A stretch of DNA of 64,000 bases. Origin: Sediminicoccus rosea (GTDB taxonomy: Bacteria > Pseudomonadota > Alphaproteobacteria > Acetobacterales > Acetobacteraceae). The notes beneath the pieces were generated by a model that saw only the letters and a program-made list of their open reading frames with translations, was not told the DNA's origin and did no database searches. Within the stretch, counting starts at the first letter, position 1, and every line of letters starts with the position of its first letter. Shown here piece after piece: positions 17,417 through 26,026 of this stretch. Where the stretch lies: assembly GCF_033547095.1 (NCBI RefSeq), contig NZ_CP137852.1, positions 3,341,501 to 3,405,500 on the forward strand, in the 5' to 3' direction. Position numbers and translations under genes: made by a program.

Positions 17417-19438
17417 ATGCCCGTCGCCATCCCCTTCATCGCCGCCGCGGCGGGAGCCGCTGCCTCCGCCGTCATTGGCGGCGGCGTTCTGGGCGCCGTG
17501 GCGGCCGCCGGCGCCGCCCTGGTGGTTTCCGCCGTGGGTGCCGCGGTCTTCCGCCCCAAGTCGCCCTCCGCCGCCCGCAGCGCCAACGTCACGCCAGGGA
17601 CCGACACCGGGCCGGGCTCGGGCTTCGATCCGCGCACGCCCGGCGCCGGCCGAACCCAATCCTTCCGCCAGCCCATCACCGAGCACCAGATCGTCTTCGG
17701 GCGCTGCCGCACCTCCGGCCCCGTGGTGTTCCTGCATTCCGCCACCGATGATGAGGGCCGCGCCGACGGCTTTCTCCACGTCGTCGTGGTGCTCGCCGCG
17801 CATCGCGTGCGCGCCATCGGCGAGGTGTTCCTCAACGGCACCGCCTCCACCGACGCGAAGTTTGCCGGCCTGCTGCGGATCGACCGCGCGCTGGGCGATC
17901 CCGGCCAGGCGGCCAATGCCAACCTCGTGGCGGACACCGGCGGCCAATGGACGGCGGCCCATCGCGGCCAGGGCCGGGCCTATCTCGCCGTACGACTCAA
18001 GCTGCGGCCCGAGGCCTTTCCCTCCGGCGCGCCCAGCCTCTCCGCCATCGTCGAGGGTGCGGACACCATTCTCGATCCGCGCACCGGCGCCACCGGCTGG
18101 TCCGACAATCCGGCGCTGTGCCTGGCCTGGTACCTGACCTCGCCCTTCGGGTGGCGCGCCGCCTGGGCCGACATCGACCTGCCGGCGCTCATGGCCGCGG
18201 CCAACATCTGCGACGAGATCATGGGCCGGCGCGATGGCACCGCCGAGCGGCGCTACACCGTGAACGGCGCCGTCACGCTCGGCGAGGGCAAGATCGCCAT
18301 CACCCGCAAGCTGGTGGCCGCCATGGCGGGCGCCTTGGTGGTTTCGGGCGGGCGCTTCTACATCCATGCCGGGGCGCCCGCGCTGCCGGCGGCGACACTC
18401 ACCTCCGACGATCTGCGCGGCGACGTCACCATCGTGGGCTCGCGCCCGCGGCGGGATCTCTTCAACGGGGTGCGTGCTGTCTATGTCGAGCCGGCCGCCG
18501 CCTGGCAGCCCACCGACGCCCCGCCGCTGCTCGCCAGCAACTACGTCACCGAGGATGGCGGCGAGGCGATCTACCGGGACATGGAATTCCCGCTCACCAC
18601 CTCGGCAGCGACGGTCCAGCGCCTCATGAAAATCGAACTGGAGCGCAACCGCCGCCAGCGCGAGGTGGCGATGCAGGCCAACCTCTCGGCGCTGCGCCTG
18701 CGGCCCTGGGATGGGGTAACGGTGGCTCTCGAACGCCTGACGCCTTTCCCGGCGCGGGTGACGGGCTGGGCGCTGGCGTCCGATGGCGGGGTGAACCTGC
18801 AACTGGCCGAGGAGGATCCGGCCGTCTGGGCGTGGAACCCGGCGACGGACGAGCGCGCAACGGGGCAGAACCCGTCCGTCGTGCTGCCGAACCCGGGCGT
18901 TATCGCAGCACCCGCCGCCATCCTGGTGGAGACGCCGCTCGGCACGACCTTCACGGCGATCGCGGTCTCGTGGTCCGCAGTGGGCTCGGCCTATCTCGCC
19001 GGCTACGAGATCGAGTTCCGGCCTGCCTCGGTGGCGGTCTGGCAGGGCTATGCAGGCGGCTTCGGCGCCACGGCGGTGGCCATCCCCACCGCGGAGCCCA
19101 CCGCATTCCGGGTGCGGGCGCAGGCGCGCAGCGGAGCAGTGTCGGGCTGGCGCGAGGCGCTGGTGCCGGCAGCGGCCTCGGGTCTGGCCGCAACGGGCAT
19201 CGCCGGCGGCGTGCGACTGTCGGGCGGCTTTCCCGCAGATGCTGTGCGCCTGCAGGTCTTCGAGGCCAGCAGCGCCAGTCTCACCGCCGCCACCAAGCTG
19301 GCCAGCGAGCCGACCGCGCTGCCGTGGGACCGCACCGGCCTCACCACCGTCCAGACCCGCTGGTACTGGCTCCGCAGCGTCTCGGCCGAAGGCAACGTCT
19401 CCGCCTTCGCCGGCCCGGTCACCGCCACCGCCCTCTGA
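17417..19438 (+). CDS. Tail tip (host-specificity, gpJ-like) protein
   Basis: The 673-residue protein begins with two long hydrophobic segments (residues about 5-50, PFIAAAAGAAASAVIGGG), like lambda gpI fused to a gpJ-like body. Residues about 85-120 contain QPITEHQIVFGRCRTSGPVVF, a signature of tail-tip attachment proteins. Residues about 500-673 show fibronectin type III-like spacing (AIAVSWSAVGSAYLAGYEIEF, later TRWYWLRSVSAEGNVSAFAG). It likely forms the central tail tip and interacts with the receptor or spike. Confidence 0.85.
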   Translation: MPVAIPFIAAAAGAAASAVIGGGVLGAVAAAGAALVVSAVGAAVFRPKSPSAARSANVTPGTDTGPGSGFDPRTPGAGRTQSFRQPITEHQIVFGRCRTSGPVVFLHSATDDEGRADGFLHVVVVLAAHRVRAIGEVFLNGTASTDAKFAGLLRIDRALGDPGQAANANLVADTGGQWTAAHRGQGRAYLAVRLKLRPEAFPSGAPSLSAIVEGADTILDPRTGATGWSDNPALCLAWYLTSPFGWRAAWADIDLPALMAAANICDEIMGRRDGTAERRYTVNGAVTLGEGKIAITRKLVAAMAGALVVSGGRFYIHAGAPALPAATLTSDDLRGDVTIVGSRPRRDLFNGVRAVYVEPAAAWQPTDAPPLLASNYVTEDGGEAIYRDMEFPLTTSAATVQRLMKIELERNRRQREVAMQANLSALRLRPWDGVTVALERLTPFPARVTGWALASDGGVNLQLAEEDPAVWAWNPATDERATGQNPSVVLPNPGVIAAPAAILVETPLGTTFTAIAVSWSAVGSAYLAGYEIEFRPASVAVWQGYAGGFGATAVAIPTAEPTAFRVRAQARSGAVSGWREALVPAAASGLAATGIAGGVRLSGGFPADAVRLQVFEASSASLTAATKLASEPTALPWDRTGLTTVQTRWYWLRSVSAEGNVSAFAGPVTATAL

Positions 19439-19450
19439 TCGGAGAACGCC

Positions 19451-21292
19451 ATGCCGGCCCGCATCGATGACCTGCTGGTCCTCAACGCCAACCTCAACAA
19501 GAGCGATTTCGCCAAGTATCTGCGCGACCGCGAGGCCGTGCTGCCCAATGACTTCGGCGGGCTCGGCGATGGCGTGGCCGATGATCGCAACGCCATCCAG
19601 GCCGCCTTCGATCGCGCCGGCGCGGACCAGAAGTTCGCGATGATCCCGCCCGGCACCTGGAACGTCTCCGGCACCGTGACGCTGCCAGGCGGGGCGCGCG
19701 GCCTGATCATGCAGGGCACCATCCGCTACACAGGCACGGCGCCGACCAGCGTCCTCGTGCTCGGCGATGGCGGGACCATCCGCAACGCGGAGAAGCTCTA
19801 CACCGGGCTAAACGTCATTCGGCAGACGATCTCCGATTGGTCCTCCGAGGCGGACATCGGCATCACCGTGCGCAACGTCGATGCCAGCCAGATCGAGCTG
19901 CGCCGCGTCGAGGGTTTCACCATCGGCATGCGCACGCTGGGCGATGGCCGCGGCGTCGAGGACAGCACCTTCACGCTGGGCCGCATCGTCAACAACCGCA
20001 TCGGGCTCGATATCTGGTGCGCGACGGCCACCGCCTGGAACACTTCGGTCCGCTACTACGGTGGCCACTTCGCCCAGGCGACCGGGGTGAATGCGAGCCA
20101 GGATCGCTTCGGCGTGCGGTTCGGCAACGAGGCGGGCGCCTATTCCAACCACAATCGCCACGTCTTCGACGCGCCGAACTTCGAGCTGCGCCAGGCCGGC
20201 AGCAACTTCGCCATCCCCTTCCTGAACCAGACCTCGGGCTCCGCCGTCATCGCGCGCAACATGCGCATGGAGGCCTGCTCGCCACTGGCGGCGCGGCACA
20301 CGGCGGGTGCGCAGGATTGCGAGTATGACATCGCCTGGACCAACACCTACCTGGTCGGCATCGACTACACCGCGACCGCGAACCGCTGCGGCAATGCGGT
20401 GATCAACCGGCATCGCGCGCCAGCATCGCGGTTTCAGCGCTTCCTGGCCGGCGTACCGAACACCCGCGCGGCGGCGTTCCGGCAGTCGGCGACGGAGGTC
20501 GGGGTGGAGGGGCTGATCACCATCGCCACCTCGACCACCACCGCGACCTTCATGGCGGATTTCTGCTTCAACGGGCTGACGGATGTGACGCCCACGGACC
20601 GTGCCGTGACGCTGGCGGCGAACCGTGGGCTCGGGTGGATGCTGGACACCTCGCAGGCGAAGGAATTCGCACTGGCGCATTGGCTGACGAGCGGCGCTTC
20701 GGGCGGGCGGTTGTTCGTGCGGGTGTTCGACGGGGCGGGGAATGTCCGCGAGGATATCGCGGGCGATGTGCTGGCCTCGATCACCACCATGCAATGGAAC
20801 GGCCCGGCCAAGGGGTGGAACGCCGGCGCGCCGATGGACGATGCCAACTTCAATCGCCGGCAGACCATCCGCGTCGGTGCGTCCGTGGCCTATGCCCAGG
20901 TGGGCGTGATCGGCTTTGACGGGCCGATCGATTTGCAGTCGCTGCGGCTCTACGGGCTGCCGGAGGCGGCGCCTGCGGTGCTGAACGGCACGCCGCTGTT
21001 GACCGGGGCGCTGTTCGGCTCGGGGCGGCGGGAGTTTGCCGCGGAAGTGTCCTGGGATCTGCCGAGCATGGCGCCGGGGGCGACGGCGCTGATCGATGTC
21101 ACGGTGAACGGCGCGCGGGCCGGCGATCTCGCGCAGGCGTCGCTGGTGTCGTCGACGCGGTTCATCGAGCTCGACGCAGCCGTGTGGTCGAACAACACGG
21201 TCAGGGTGATGGCGCGGAACATCTCGGGCGCGACGTTCGACCTGGCTGCGGCAACTCTGTCGGTGGAGGTTACCAAGCGGCGCATGGCATGA
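19451..21292 (+). CDS. Tail spike with pectate-lyase-like beta-helix
   Basis: The 613-residue product has the pattern NDFGGLGDGVADDRNAIQAA near residue 35, the classic start of a right-handed beta-helix (pectate lyase 3) in tail spikes. Successive short strands and Asn/Gly turns continue to about residue 330. The C-terminal half has jelly-roll-like beta segments. It is the last late gene on the + strand and probably determines host-surface binding or polysaccharide cleavage. RBS GGAG at 19,441. No active-site residues were assigned. Confidence 0.8.
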   Translation: MPARIDDLLVLNANLNKSDFAKYLRDREAVLPNDFGGLGDGVADDRNAIQAAFDRAGADQKFAMIPPGTWNVSGTVTLPGGARGLIMQGTIRYTGTAPTSVLVLGDGGTIRNAEKLYTGLNVIRQTISDWSSEADIGITVRNVDASQIELRRVEGFTIGMRTLGDGRGVEDSTFTLGRIVNNRIGLDIWCATATAWNTSVRYYGGHFAQATGVNASQDRFGVRFGNEAGAYSNHNRHVFDAPNFELRQAGSNFAIPFLNQTSGSAVIARNMRMEACSPLAARHTAGAQDCEYDIAWTNTYLVGIDYTATANRCGNAVINRHRAPASRFQRFLAGVPNTRAAAFRQSATEVGVEGLITIATSTTTATFMADFCFNGLTDVTPTDRAVTLAANRGLGWMLDTSQAKEFALAHWLTSGASGGRLFVRVFDGAGNVREDIAGDVLASITTMQWNGPAKGWNAGAPMDDANFNRRQTIRVGASVAYAQVGVIGFDGPIDLQSLRLYGLPEAAPAVLNGTPLLTGALFGSGRREFAAEVSWDLPSMAPGATALIDVTVNGARAGDLAQASLVSSTRFIELDAAVWSNNTVRVMARNISGATFDLAAATLSVEVTKRRMA

Positions 21293-21602
21293 CCTGACCT
21301 GCCGACGATGGATGGGATGCGCGTGCCCAGCCGCAACATCATTCTGGGCACGGACCATACCTCTTGCCCGGCCCCATGACCGCCGGCCTGGTAGCCACCG
21401 ACGGGTTCGCCGCCATCCCCACCACGGTCCTCGGTCTGCCCCTCGTGCGGCGCCTGCGGCGATCCCCGCGTTTTCGGGTCCGGTTCCCCAGCGATGCGCA
21501 ACATACGCCAGGGCGGCGCGCGAGGATGAAGCCAGCGGGCCACCGATCCACACGTCGGCAACGGCTGCGGTGGGCAACGCCCCCGCATCGCAGATCGCAG
21601 CG
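21293..21602. other. Right-end boundary region of prophage A
   Basis: No supported gene is present in these 310 bases. All six frames give short or compositionally poor ORFs. The stretch separates the last phage gene from the chromosomal-type haloacid dehalogenase gene, so the right attachment site is expected in or near it. No tRNA gene and no direct repeat with another part of the window was recognised by eye. Confidence 0.4.
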
Positions 21603-22286
21603 CTATGCCTGTGGCGCAAGCAACGCCGGCAACTCGGCAAGGCTGCGGATTTCGTAATCCGGGGCGCCGGGCAGCCGTTCGCGCCGCTGGCCATAGCGAT
21701 TGCACCACACCACGCGCATGCCGAAGGCTGAGGCGGCATGCGCATCCCACGCGTTGGACGATTGGAAGGCAATCGCCTCCGCCGGCACACCGAGCCGTTC
21801 GACCGCGCGTTGATAGACGCGGGGATCGGGCTTGAAGTTGCCGACCTCATCCACCGAAATCGCCGCATCGAAGGCCCCGTCGAGCCCGGCGCTCTCGACT
21901 ACACTCGCCAGCATGTCTGGCGAACCGTTCGACAGGATGGCTGTTGCAAAGCCCGCCTCGCGCAGCGCGCGGAGCACGCCGGGCACTTCGGGGAAGGTAC
22001 CGAGCGTGCGGTACAGGTCCATCAGACGCTCGCGCAGTGGCCCTTTCGCCGGCAGGTCAAGTGTCTCCAGCGAGAAGTCCAGGGCGTCGCCCGTGACCTG
22101 CCAGAACGGTACGTAGCGCCCCTGCAGCCCGCGCAGCCAGGAATATTGAAGCTGCTTGTCGCGCCAAAGGGCGGTCAATGCACCGGCCTTGTCACCCAGC
22201 ACATCGGCACAGCCGGCTGCCGCCGTAGCGAAGTCGAAGAGCGTGCCATAAGCATCGAAGACGCAGGCGCGGATACCGGTCAGCAT
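21603..22286 (-). CDS. Haloacid dehalogenase, type II
   Basis: The 227-residue HAD hydrolase would release halide from L-2-haloalkanoic acids by an aspartyl-ester mechanism. The nucleophile Asp is in ACVFDAYGTLFD (residues about 7-18). Motif II is ILSNGSPDM and the Lys motif is GNFKPDPRVYQ. FQSSNAWDAHAASAFGM is the SSNxWD signature that separates dehalogenases from generic HAD phosphatases. It ends a five-gene minus-strand operon headed by TetR and two GSTs. Seven bases separate it from the peroxiredoxin gene. Confidence 0.9.
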   Translation of the reverse strand: MLTGIRACVFDAYGTLFDFATAAAGCADVLGDKAGALTALWRDKQLQYSWLRGLQGRYVPFWQVTGDALDFSLETLDLPAKGPLRERLMDLYRTLGTFPEVPGVLRALREAGFATAILSNGSPDMLASVVESAGLDGAFDAAISVDEVGNFKPDPRVYQRAVERLGVPAEAIAFQSSNAWDAHAASAFGMRVVWCNRYGQRRERLPGAPDYEIRSLAELPALLAPQA

Positions 22287-22293
22287 GGCGCGA

Positions 22294-22815
22294 TCAGACC
22301 AGCGTGCCGCGGATCGGATAATTCATCTCCTGGATGCGCTTCGCGCCGCGGGCGATGCCGGCAAGGTCGGGACGCGCGAAGGGTGCGTTCGAGATGTCGA
22401 TCAGTTGCACCTGCCCGGCAGGGTTGATCAGGAACAGGCCAGGCTCCGCGAAGGGCCGGTCGGTCTCCTGCGGCGAGCGTGGATTCGAGACATAAAGCCC
22501 CAACGCCTGCATCTGCGCGATGGTCAGCCCGAAGCCGAGCGGAAAGCGCCAGCCGAATTCGGCATGATCGGCCGCGGCCTTGTCCTCCGGGTCGGCGGAT
22601 ACCGCCAAAACCGCGACACCGGCCGCCGCGAACTCCTCGGTGAGCTTATCGAGAGTGCCGAGATAGGGCTTACAAAGCGGGCAGTGCTTGCCGCGGTAGA
22701 CGACCAGCAGGCGCCAGCCTTCCATCGCGGCGGGAGCGATCTCACCGCCGCCCAGGCGCGGCACGGTGATGGCGGGAAAGGACGCGCCGGCGGCGAGTTT
22801 CATGGTCTGGGTCAC
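22294..22815 (-). CDS. AhpC/TSA-family peroxiredoxin
   Basis: The 173-residue protein reduces peroxides through a peroxidatic Cys. The thioredoxin-fold motif VVYRGKHCPLCKPYL (near residue 45) replaces the usual PxxxTxxC by a CPLC pair, as in peroxiredoxin-like family members. Start GTG 22,815 is chosen because AAGGAG lies eight bases upstream; ATG 22,803 is an alternative. It lies between a GST and the dehalogenase gene, suggesting coordinated defence against oxidant or halogenated compounds. Confidence 0.85.
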   Translation of the reverse strand: MTQTMKLAAGASFPAITVPRLGGGEIAPAAMEGWRLLVVYRGKHCPLCKPYLGTLDKLTEEFAAAGVAVLAVSADPEDKAAADHAEFGWRFPLGFGLTIAQMQALGLYVSNPRSPQETDRPFAEPGLFLINPAGQVQLIDISNAPFARPDLAGIARGAKRIQEMNYPIRGTLV

Positions 22816-22843
22816 GATGCGGTCTCCTTGCGGGTGATGGCGT

Positions 22844-23545
22844 TCAGGCGGCAGCGTAGTTGGACGGGTACATCGCGCGCTTCGCTGCCTCGTCCGCATC
22901 CTTCTTGAAGGCGTGGTCCTTGCCCACGGCGCGCGCACGGGCCACCGCAGGTCGTGCATCGATGCCCTGGAACCAGCGCTTGATTTCTGGGAAACCAGCC
23001 AGTGGATCGGCTTCGCCCTTCATCACGCGCGATGCGCGGTCGATCCAGCCCCAGGCCGACATGTCGGCGATTGTGTAGCCGCCGCCCACAATGAATTCCC
23101 GTCCGCCGAGGTGATCTTCCAGCACCTGGTAGTGCCGCTCCGCCTCGCGCCGGTAGCGGTTGCGCGCATAGTCGAGCCCCTCGGGCGCGGCCCATTGGAA
23201 GTGCACGGCCTGGCCGGAGAAGGGACCGAGACCTGAGGCGATGAAGAACAGCCAGGAGAGCAACTCCGGCCGGTCCGCGGGCGTACCGAGGAACTGCCCG
23301 GTCTTGTCGCCGAGGTAGAGCAGGATGGCGCTGCTGTCGAAGACGCGCGCCTCGGTCCCGCCCGGCCCTTCCGTATCGACAATGGCCGGCACCTTGCCGT
23401 TGGGGTTGATGGCGCGGAAGGCAGCCTCGTGCTGTTCGCCCTTCATCGTGTCCACCGGCACGGTCTCGTAGACGAGGCCGGCCTCTTCCAGGAACAGCGC
23501 AATCTTGGCGGGGTTCGGCGTCGGGTGGAAATAGAAGCGGATCAT
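22844..23545 (-). CDS. Glutathione S-transferase family protein
   Basis: The 233-residue product has an N-terminal thioredoxin-like domain (FYFHPTPNPAKIALFLEEAG; AINPNGKVPAIVD with cis-Pro; FDSSAILLYLGDKTG glutathione-binding Ser pattern) and an all-helical C-terminal domain with YTIADMSAWGWIDRA. This is the Nu/Ure2-like layout, with Thr/Asn rather than a clear catalytic Tyr. It would conjugate glutathione or reduce disulfides. It is 16 bases downstream of another GST in the same operon. Confidence 0.92.
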   Translation of the reverse strand: MIRFYFHPTPNPAKIALFLEEAGLVYETVPVDTMKGEQHEAAFRAINPNGKVPAIVDTEGPGGTEARVFDSSAILLYLGDKTGQFLGTPADRPELLSWLFFIASGLGPFSGQAVHFQWAAPEGLDYARNRYRREAERHYQVLEDHLGGREFIVGGGYTIADMSAWGWIDRASRVMKGEADPLAGFPEIKRWFQGIDARPAVARARAVGKDHAFKKDADEAAKRAMYPSNYAAA

Positions 23546-23561
23546 GAGTGCGTCTCCGGCG

Positions 23562-24272
23562 TCAGGTCTTGGCGATGGTCGCGGCGGTCTGCCCGAACAG
23601 CAGGGCTGCCGAAGCGGCGCTGACCGTGGGAGCGGTGTTCACCTCGGCCGCGCGGGCATAGGCGCGCTCGGTCGCGGGGCGCGTCTTGATGGCGGCGAAC
23701 CAGCGCGCCAGATGCGGGAAATCGTCGAGGCTCTGGCCCTGGCGCGCATGCGGCACGATCCAAGGGTAGCTCGCCATATCGGCGATCGAGTAATCGGCGC
23801 CCGCCATGAATGCGCGATCGGCCAGCCGCTTGTTGAGCACGCCATAGAGCCGCCCCGTCTCGTTGACGTAGCGGTTGATGGCATAGGGGATCTTCTCCGG
23901 CGCGTATTGGCTGAAGTGATGGTTCTGGCCGGCCATCGGGCCGAGCCCGCCCATCTGCCAGAACAACCATTGCAGTACCTCGGCGCGGCCGCGAACGTCG
24001 CTGGCGGGCGGCACGAAGTGGCCGATCTTGTCCGCCAGATACAGCAGGATGGCACCGCTTTCGAACAGTGACACCGGCGCGCCACCATCGGCGGGCGCAT
24101 GGTCGACGATGGCAGGGATACGGTTGTTCGGCGCGATCGCCAGGAAGTCGGGCTTGAGTTGGTCGCCGGCCGAGATATTCACCGGGACGATGCGGTAGGG
24201 CAGGCCCGCTTCCTCCAGGAACATCGTAATCTTGTGGCCGTTCGGCGTGGTCCAGTAGTGCAGGTCGATCAT
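23562..24272 (-). CDS. Glutathione S-transferase (YfcG/Nu-like)
   Basis: The 236-residue protein contains LHYWTTPNGHKITMFLEEAG, AIAPNNRIPAIVDH, LFESGAILLYLADKIGHF and a C-terminal ADYSIADMASYPWI helix pair. These match Nu-class GSTs such as YfcG, which act as disulfide-bond reductases with glutathione. It begins at ATG 24,272, overlapping the TetR stop by ATGA, so it is the first enzyme of the operon. Confidence 0.92.
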   Translation of the reverse strand: MIDLHYWTTPNGHKITMFLEEAGLPYRIVPVNISAGDQLKPDFLAIAPNNRIPAIVDHAPADGGAPVSLFESGAILLYLADKIGHFVPPASDVRGRAEVLQWLFWQMGGLGPMAGQNHHFSQYAPEKIPYAINRYVNETGRLYGVLNKRLADRAFMAGADYSIADMASYPWIVPHARQGQSLDDFPHLARWFAAIKTRPATERAYARAAEVNTAPTVSAASAALLFGQTAATIAKT

Positions 24273-24868
24273 TTGGTTTGCTCCGTGACAGGGGGATCGA
24301 GGAGGGCCAGCACCTGGCGAGCGGCGCCTCGCAGCAGGGCCGGTTCCGGCTTGCTGCGCGCCAGCACGCGCAGGCCCATCACGGTGGTCAGCAGCAGCCG
24401 CGCGAGGTCGCGCGCGCGCGGTGCCGCGGCAATGCTCCCATTGCGCTGCCCTGCGAGGACGCAGCGGTGGAAGAATCCTTCCAGCTCATCAAGCCGCGCG
24501 GCGATGACGGCACCGACCTCCGCATCATGCGGCGCGACTTCCAGCGCGGAATTGACCAGCAGGCAGCCGCGCGGATCGGCGAGCGAACGTGCCACGATCT
24601 CATTCAGGAAGGTTTCGATGGCCACGCGCGGTGTCTGCCTCGCTTCCAGGCGCTCGATCCGCTCGCGCATGTTCCGGTCGAGGTAACGGTCGAGACACAA
24701 CGCGAACAGCGCGTGCTTGCTGCCGAAGGCGTTGTAGATGCTCGCCGGCACAAGCCCCATGGCCTCACCGAGGTCCCGTACCGAGGTCGCGGCGTAGCCC
24801 TGCCGCCAGAAGAGGTCGGTGGCAGCGTCGAGGACCTTGGTGTCGTCAAACTCACGGGCGCGCGCCAT
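24269..24868 (-). CDS. TetR/AcrR family repressor
   Basis: The 199-residue regulator has an N-terminal helix-turn-helix: KVLDAATDLFWRQGYAATSV, then DLGEAMGLVPASIYNAFGSK. The C-terminal ligand domain resembles the TetR_C group seen in NemR-like regulators (GCLLVNSALEVAPHD). Start ATG 24,868; an in-frame GTG at 24,880 is possible. It heads the GST-GST-peroxiredoxin-dehalogenase operon and very likely represses it and itself through the palindrome at 24,885-24,908. The inducer is presumably an electrophile; this is inference. Confidence 0.9.
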   Translation of the reverse strand: MARAREFDDTKVLDAATDLFWRQGYAATSVRDLGEAMGLVPASIYNAFGSKHALFALCLDRYLDRNMRERIERLEARQTPRVAIETFLNEIVARSLADPRGCLLVNSALEVAPHDAEVGAVIAARLDELEGFFHRCVLAGQRNGSIAAAPRARDLARLLLTTVMGLRVLARSKPEPALLRGAARQVLALLDPPVTEQTK

Positions 24869-24884
24869 AGCGAGCGGCACTCCT

Positions 24885-24908
24885 ATTCTGGAGCGGTCGT
24901 TCTAGAAT
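24885..24908. promoter_or_regulatory. Operator-like palindrome upstream of TetR
   Basis: Twenty-four bases starting ATTCTGGAG and ending TTCTAGAAT form an imperfect dyad with 9 of 12 positions paired. It lies 16 bases upstream of the TetR start, where an autoregulatory operator would be. Confidence 0.6.
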
Positions 24909-25371
24909 ATTTCTGATCGCCCGCAAGCGCCGAAATTTCTGCCTAGCCTGCGTAACCTTCCGTCAATTCCCGCCGAACGATCGACCCGCGAACGCGCTGG
25001 TGCCGCCAAGGAAAAGGCTGACATGTCGCAGCTGCTTCGCCCCTTCTCGCTGCGGAGTGCGCGCCCCGGTCCGACGCCGCCTTCTCCGCGGCGCAGGCCG
25101 CCGGTGGGCCATGGCACGCGAGAGCGCGGCCGCATCATCGGCGTGACTGCCGCGACGCAGATCCGCCACGTGATCTGACCCGGCGGCCATGATGGCGAGA
25201 AACATCGCCGCGCCGATGCTATCCGTGGGTGTCGCAAAGCGGCGGGTGCCATAAGCGCACGGTCGGTGTCGCTGTCACACCGCAGGGATCGTGCAAGCGC
25301 CCCCTTACCCAGGAATAGACTCGCCTGAAACGCACATGAATAAGGGCTCCCAGATCACCATCTTGCGCTTC
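24909..25371. other. Intergenic region between divergent TetR genes
   Basis: No well-supported gene is seen. A 51-codon + frame at 25,023-25,178 begins MSQLLRPFSLRSARPG with AAGGAA upstream; the opening resembles the N-terminus of old yellow enzyme-type oxidoreductases, so it could be a decayed remnant. A minus frame at 24,963-25,205 is Arg-rich and looks like a shadow. Promoters of both flanking regulators should lie in this stretch. Confidence 0.35.
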
Positions 25372-25387
25372 TACCAACTAGTCGGTA
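25372..25387. promoter_or_regulatory. TetR operator, copy 1
   Basis: TACCAACTAGTCGGTA is a 16-bp dyad with 7 of 8 pairs matched, centred on ACTAGT. It sits 10 bases before the TetR start at 25,398. A near-identical site (13 of 16 bases, first 11 identical) occurs upstream of the SDR gene at 26,002. Confidence 0.7.
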
Positions 25388-25397
25388 TATATCCAGC

Positions 25398-25970
25398 ATG
25401 ACGACCGCCACGCGCGACCATCTGCTCACCGCCGCCGAAGCCTTGGTCCGGAGCCGCGGCTACGCCGCCTTCTCCTATGCCGACCTCGCGGGCATCGTCG
25501 GCGTCAGCAAACCCACCATCCACCACCACTTCTCCACGAAGGAGGATCTCGGCGTCGCCCTGGTTGCCTCCTACACGGAGCGCTTCGACACGCGCCTCGC
25601 CGCCATCGCCGAGGCGATGCCCGCTGCCTCCGACCGTCTGCGTGCCTACGCCGATCTCTATCTTGCAGGCCTGCGGGATGAGCGCGCCTGCCTCTGCGCG
25701 ATGCTCGCCTCCGACCATGCAGCCGTGCCTGAACGGGTCCGGATCGGGGTTGCAGCCTTCATGGAGCGCAACCTGCGCTGGCTCGACCAGGTGATCAGGG
25801 ACGGCGTGGACGACGGCCAGCTTGTCGCTGACCTGAACTCGCGCACCGAGGCGGAGGCGTTCTACGCCGCCCTTGTCGGCGCGATGTTCGCGGCCCGCTC
25901 GCTTGGTCGCCTCGACACTTTCGAGGTGGTTGCGGCGCGGTCGATCGATCGGCTGGGAGCTGCTGCTTAG
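25398..25970 (+). CDS. TetR/AcrR family regulator
   Basis: The 190-residue protein has a TetR N-terminal HTH (HLLTAAEALVRSRGYAAFSY, then DLAGIVGVSKPTIHHHFSTK) and a C-terminal domain with ACLCAMLASDHAAVPERV. Operator-like dyads occur before this gene and before the downstream SDR gene, indicating control of both itself and the SDR-cupin-amine oxidase cluster. Ligand unknown. Confidence 0.9.
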   Translation: MTTATRDHLLTAAEALVRSRGYAAFSYADLAGIVGVSKPTIHHHFSTKEDLGVALVASYTERFDTRLAAIAEAMPAASDRLRAYADLYLAGLRDERACLCAMLASDHAAVPERVRIGVAAFMERNLRWLDQVIRDGVDDGQLVADLNSRTEAEAFYAALVGAMFAARSLGRLDTFEVVAARSIDRLGAAA

Positions 25971-26001
25971 CCGCCTGCCCCCCTTTTTTTGCCCAACCAG
26001 C

Positions 26002-26017
26002 TACCAACTAGTAGGGA
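26002..26017. promoter_or_regulatory. TetR operator, copy 2
   Basis: TACCAACTAGTAGGGA repeats the core of the site at 25,372. It overlaps the GGGAG ribosome binding site (26,013-26,017) of the SDR gene, so a bound repressor would block transcription or translation initiation of that gene. Confidence 0.65.
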
Positions 26018-26026
26018 GTTAATCCG

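Noticed and set aside
21293-21602. tRNA or direct-repeat attachment site at the right end of prophage A
   Set aside because: No cloverleaf-like sequence and no matching repeat elsewhere in the window could be found by eye.
24963-25205. Minus-strand 80-codon frame
   Set aside because: Arg-rich composition, no RBS and no recognisable domain.
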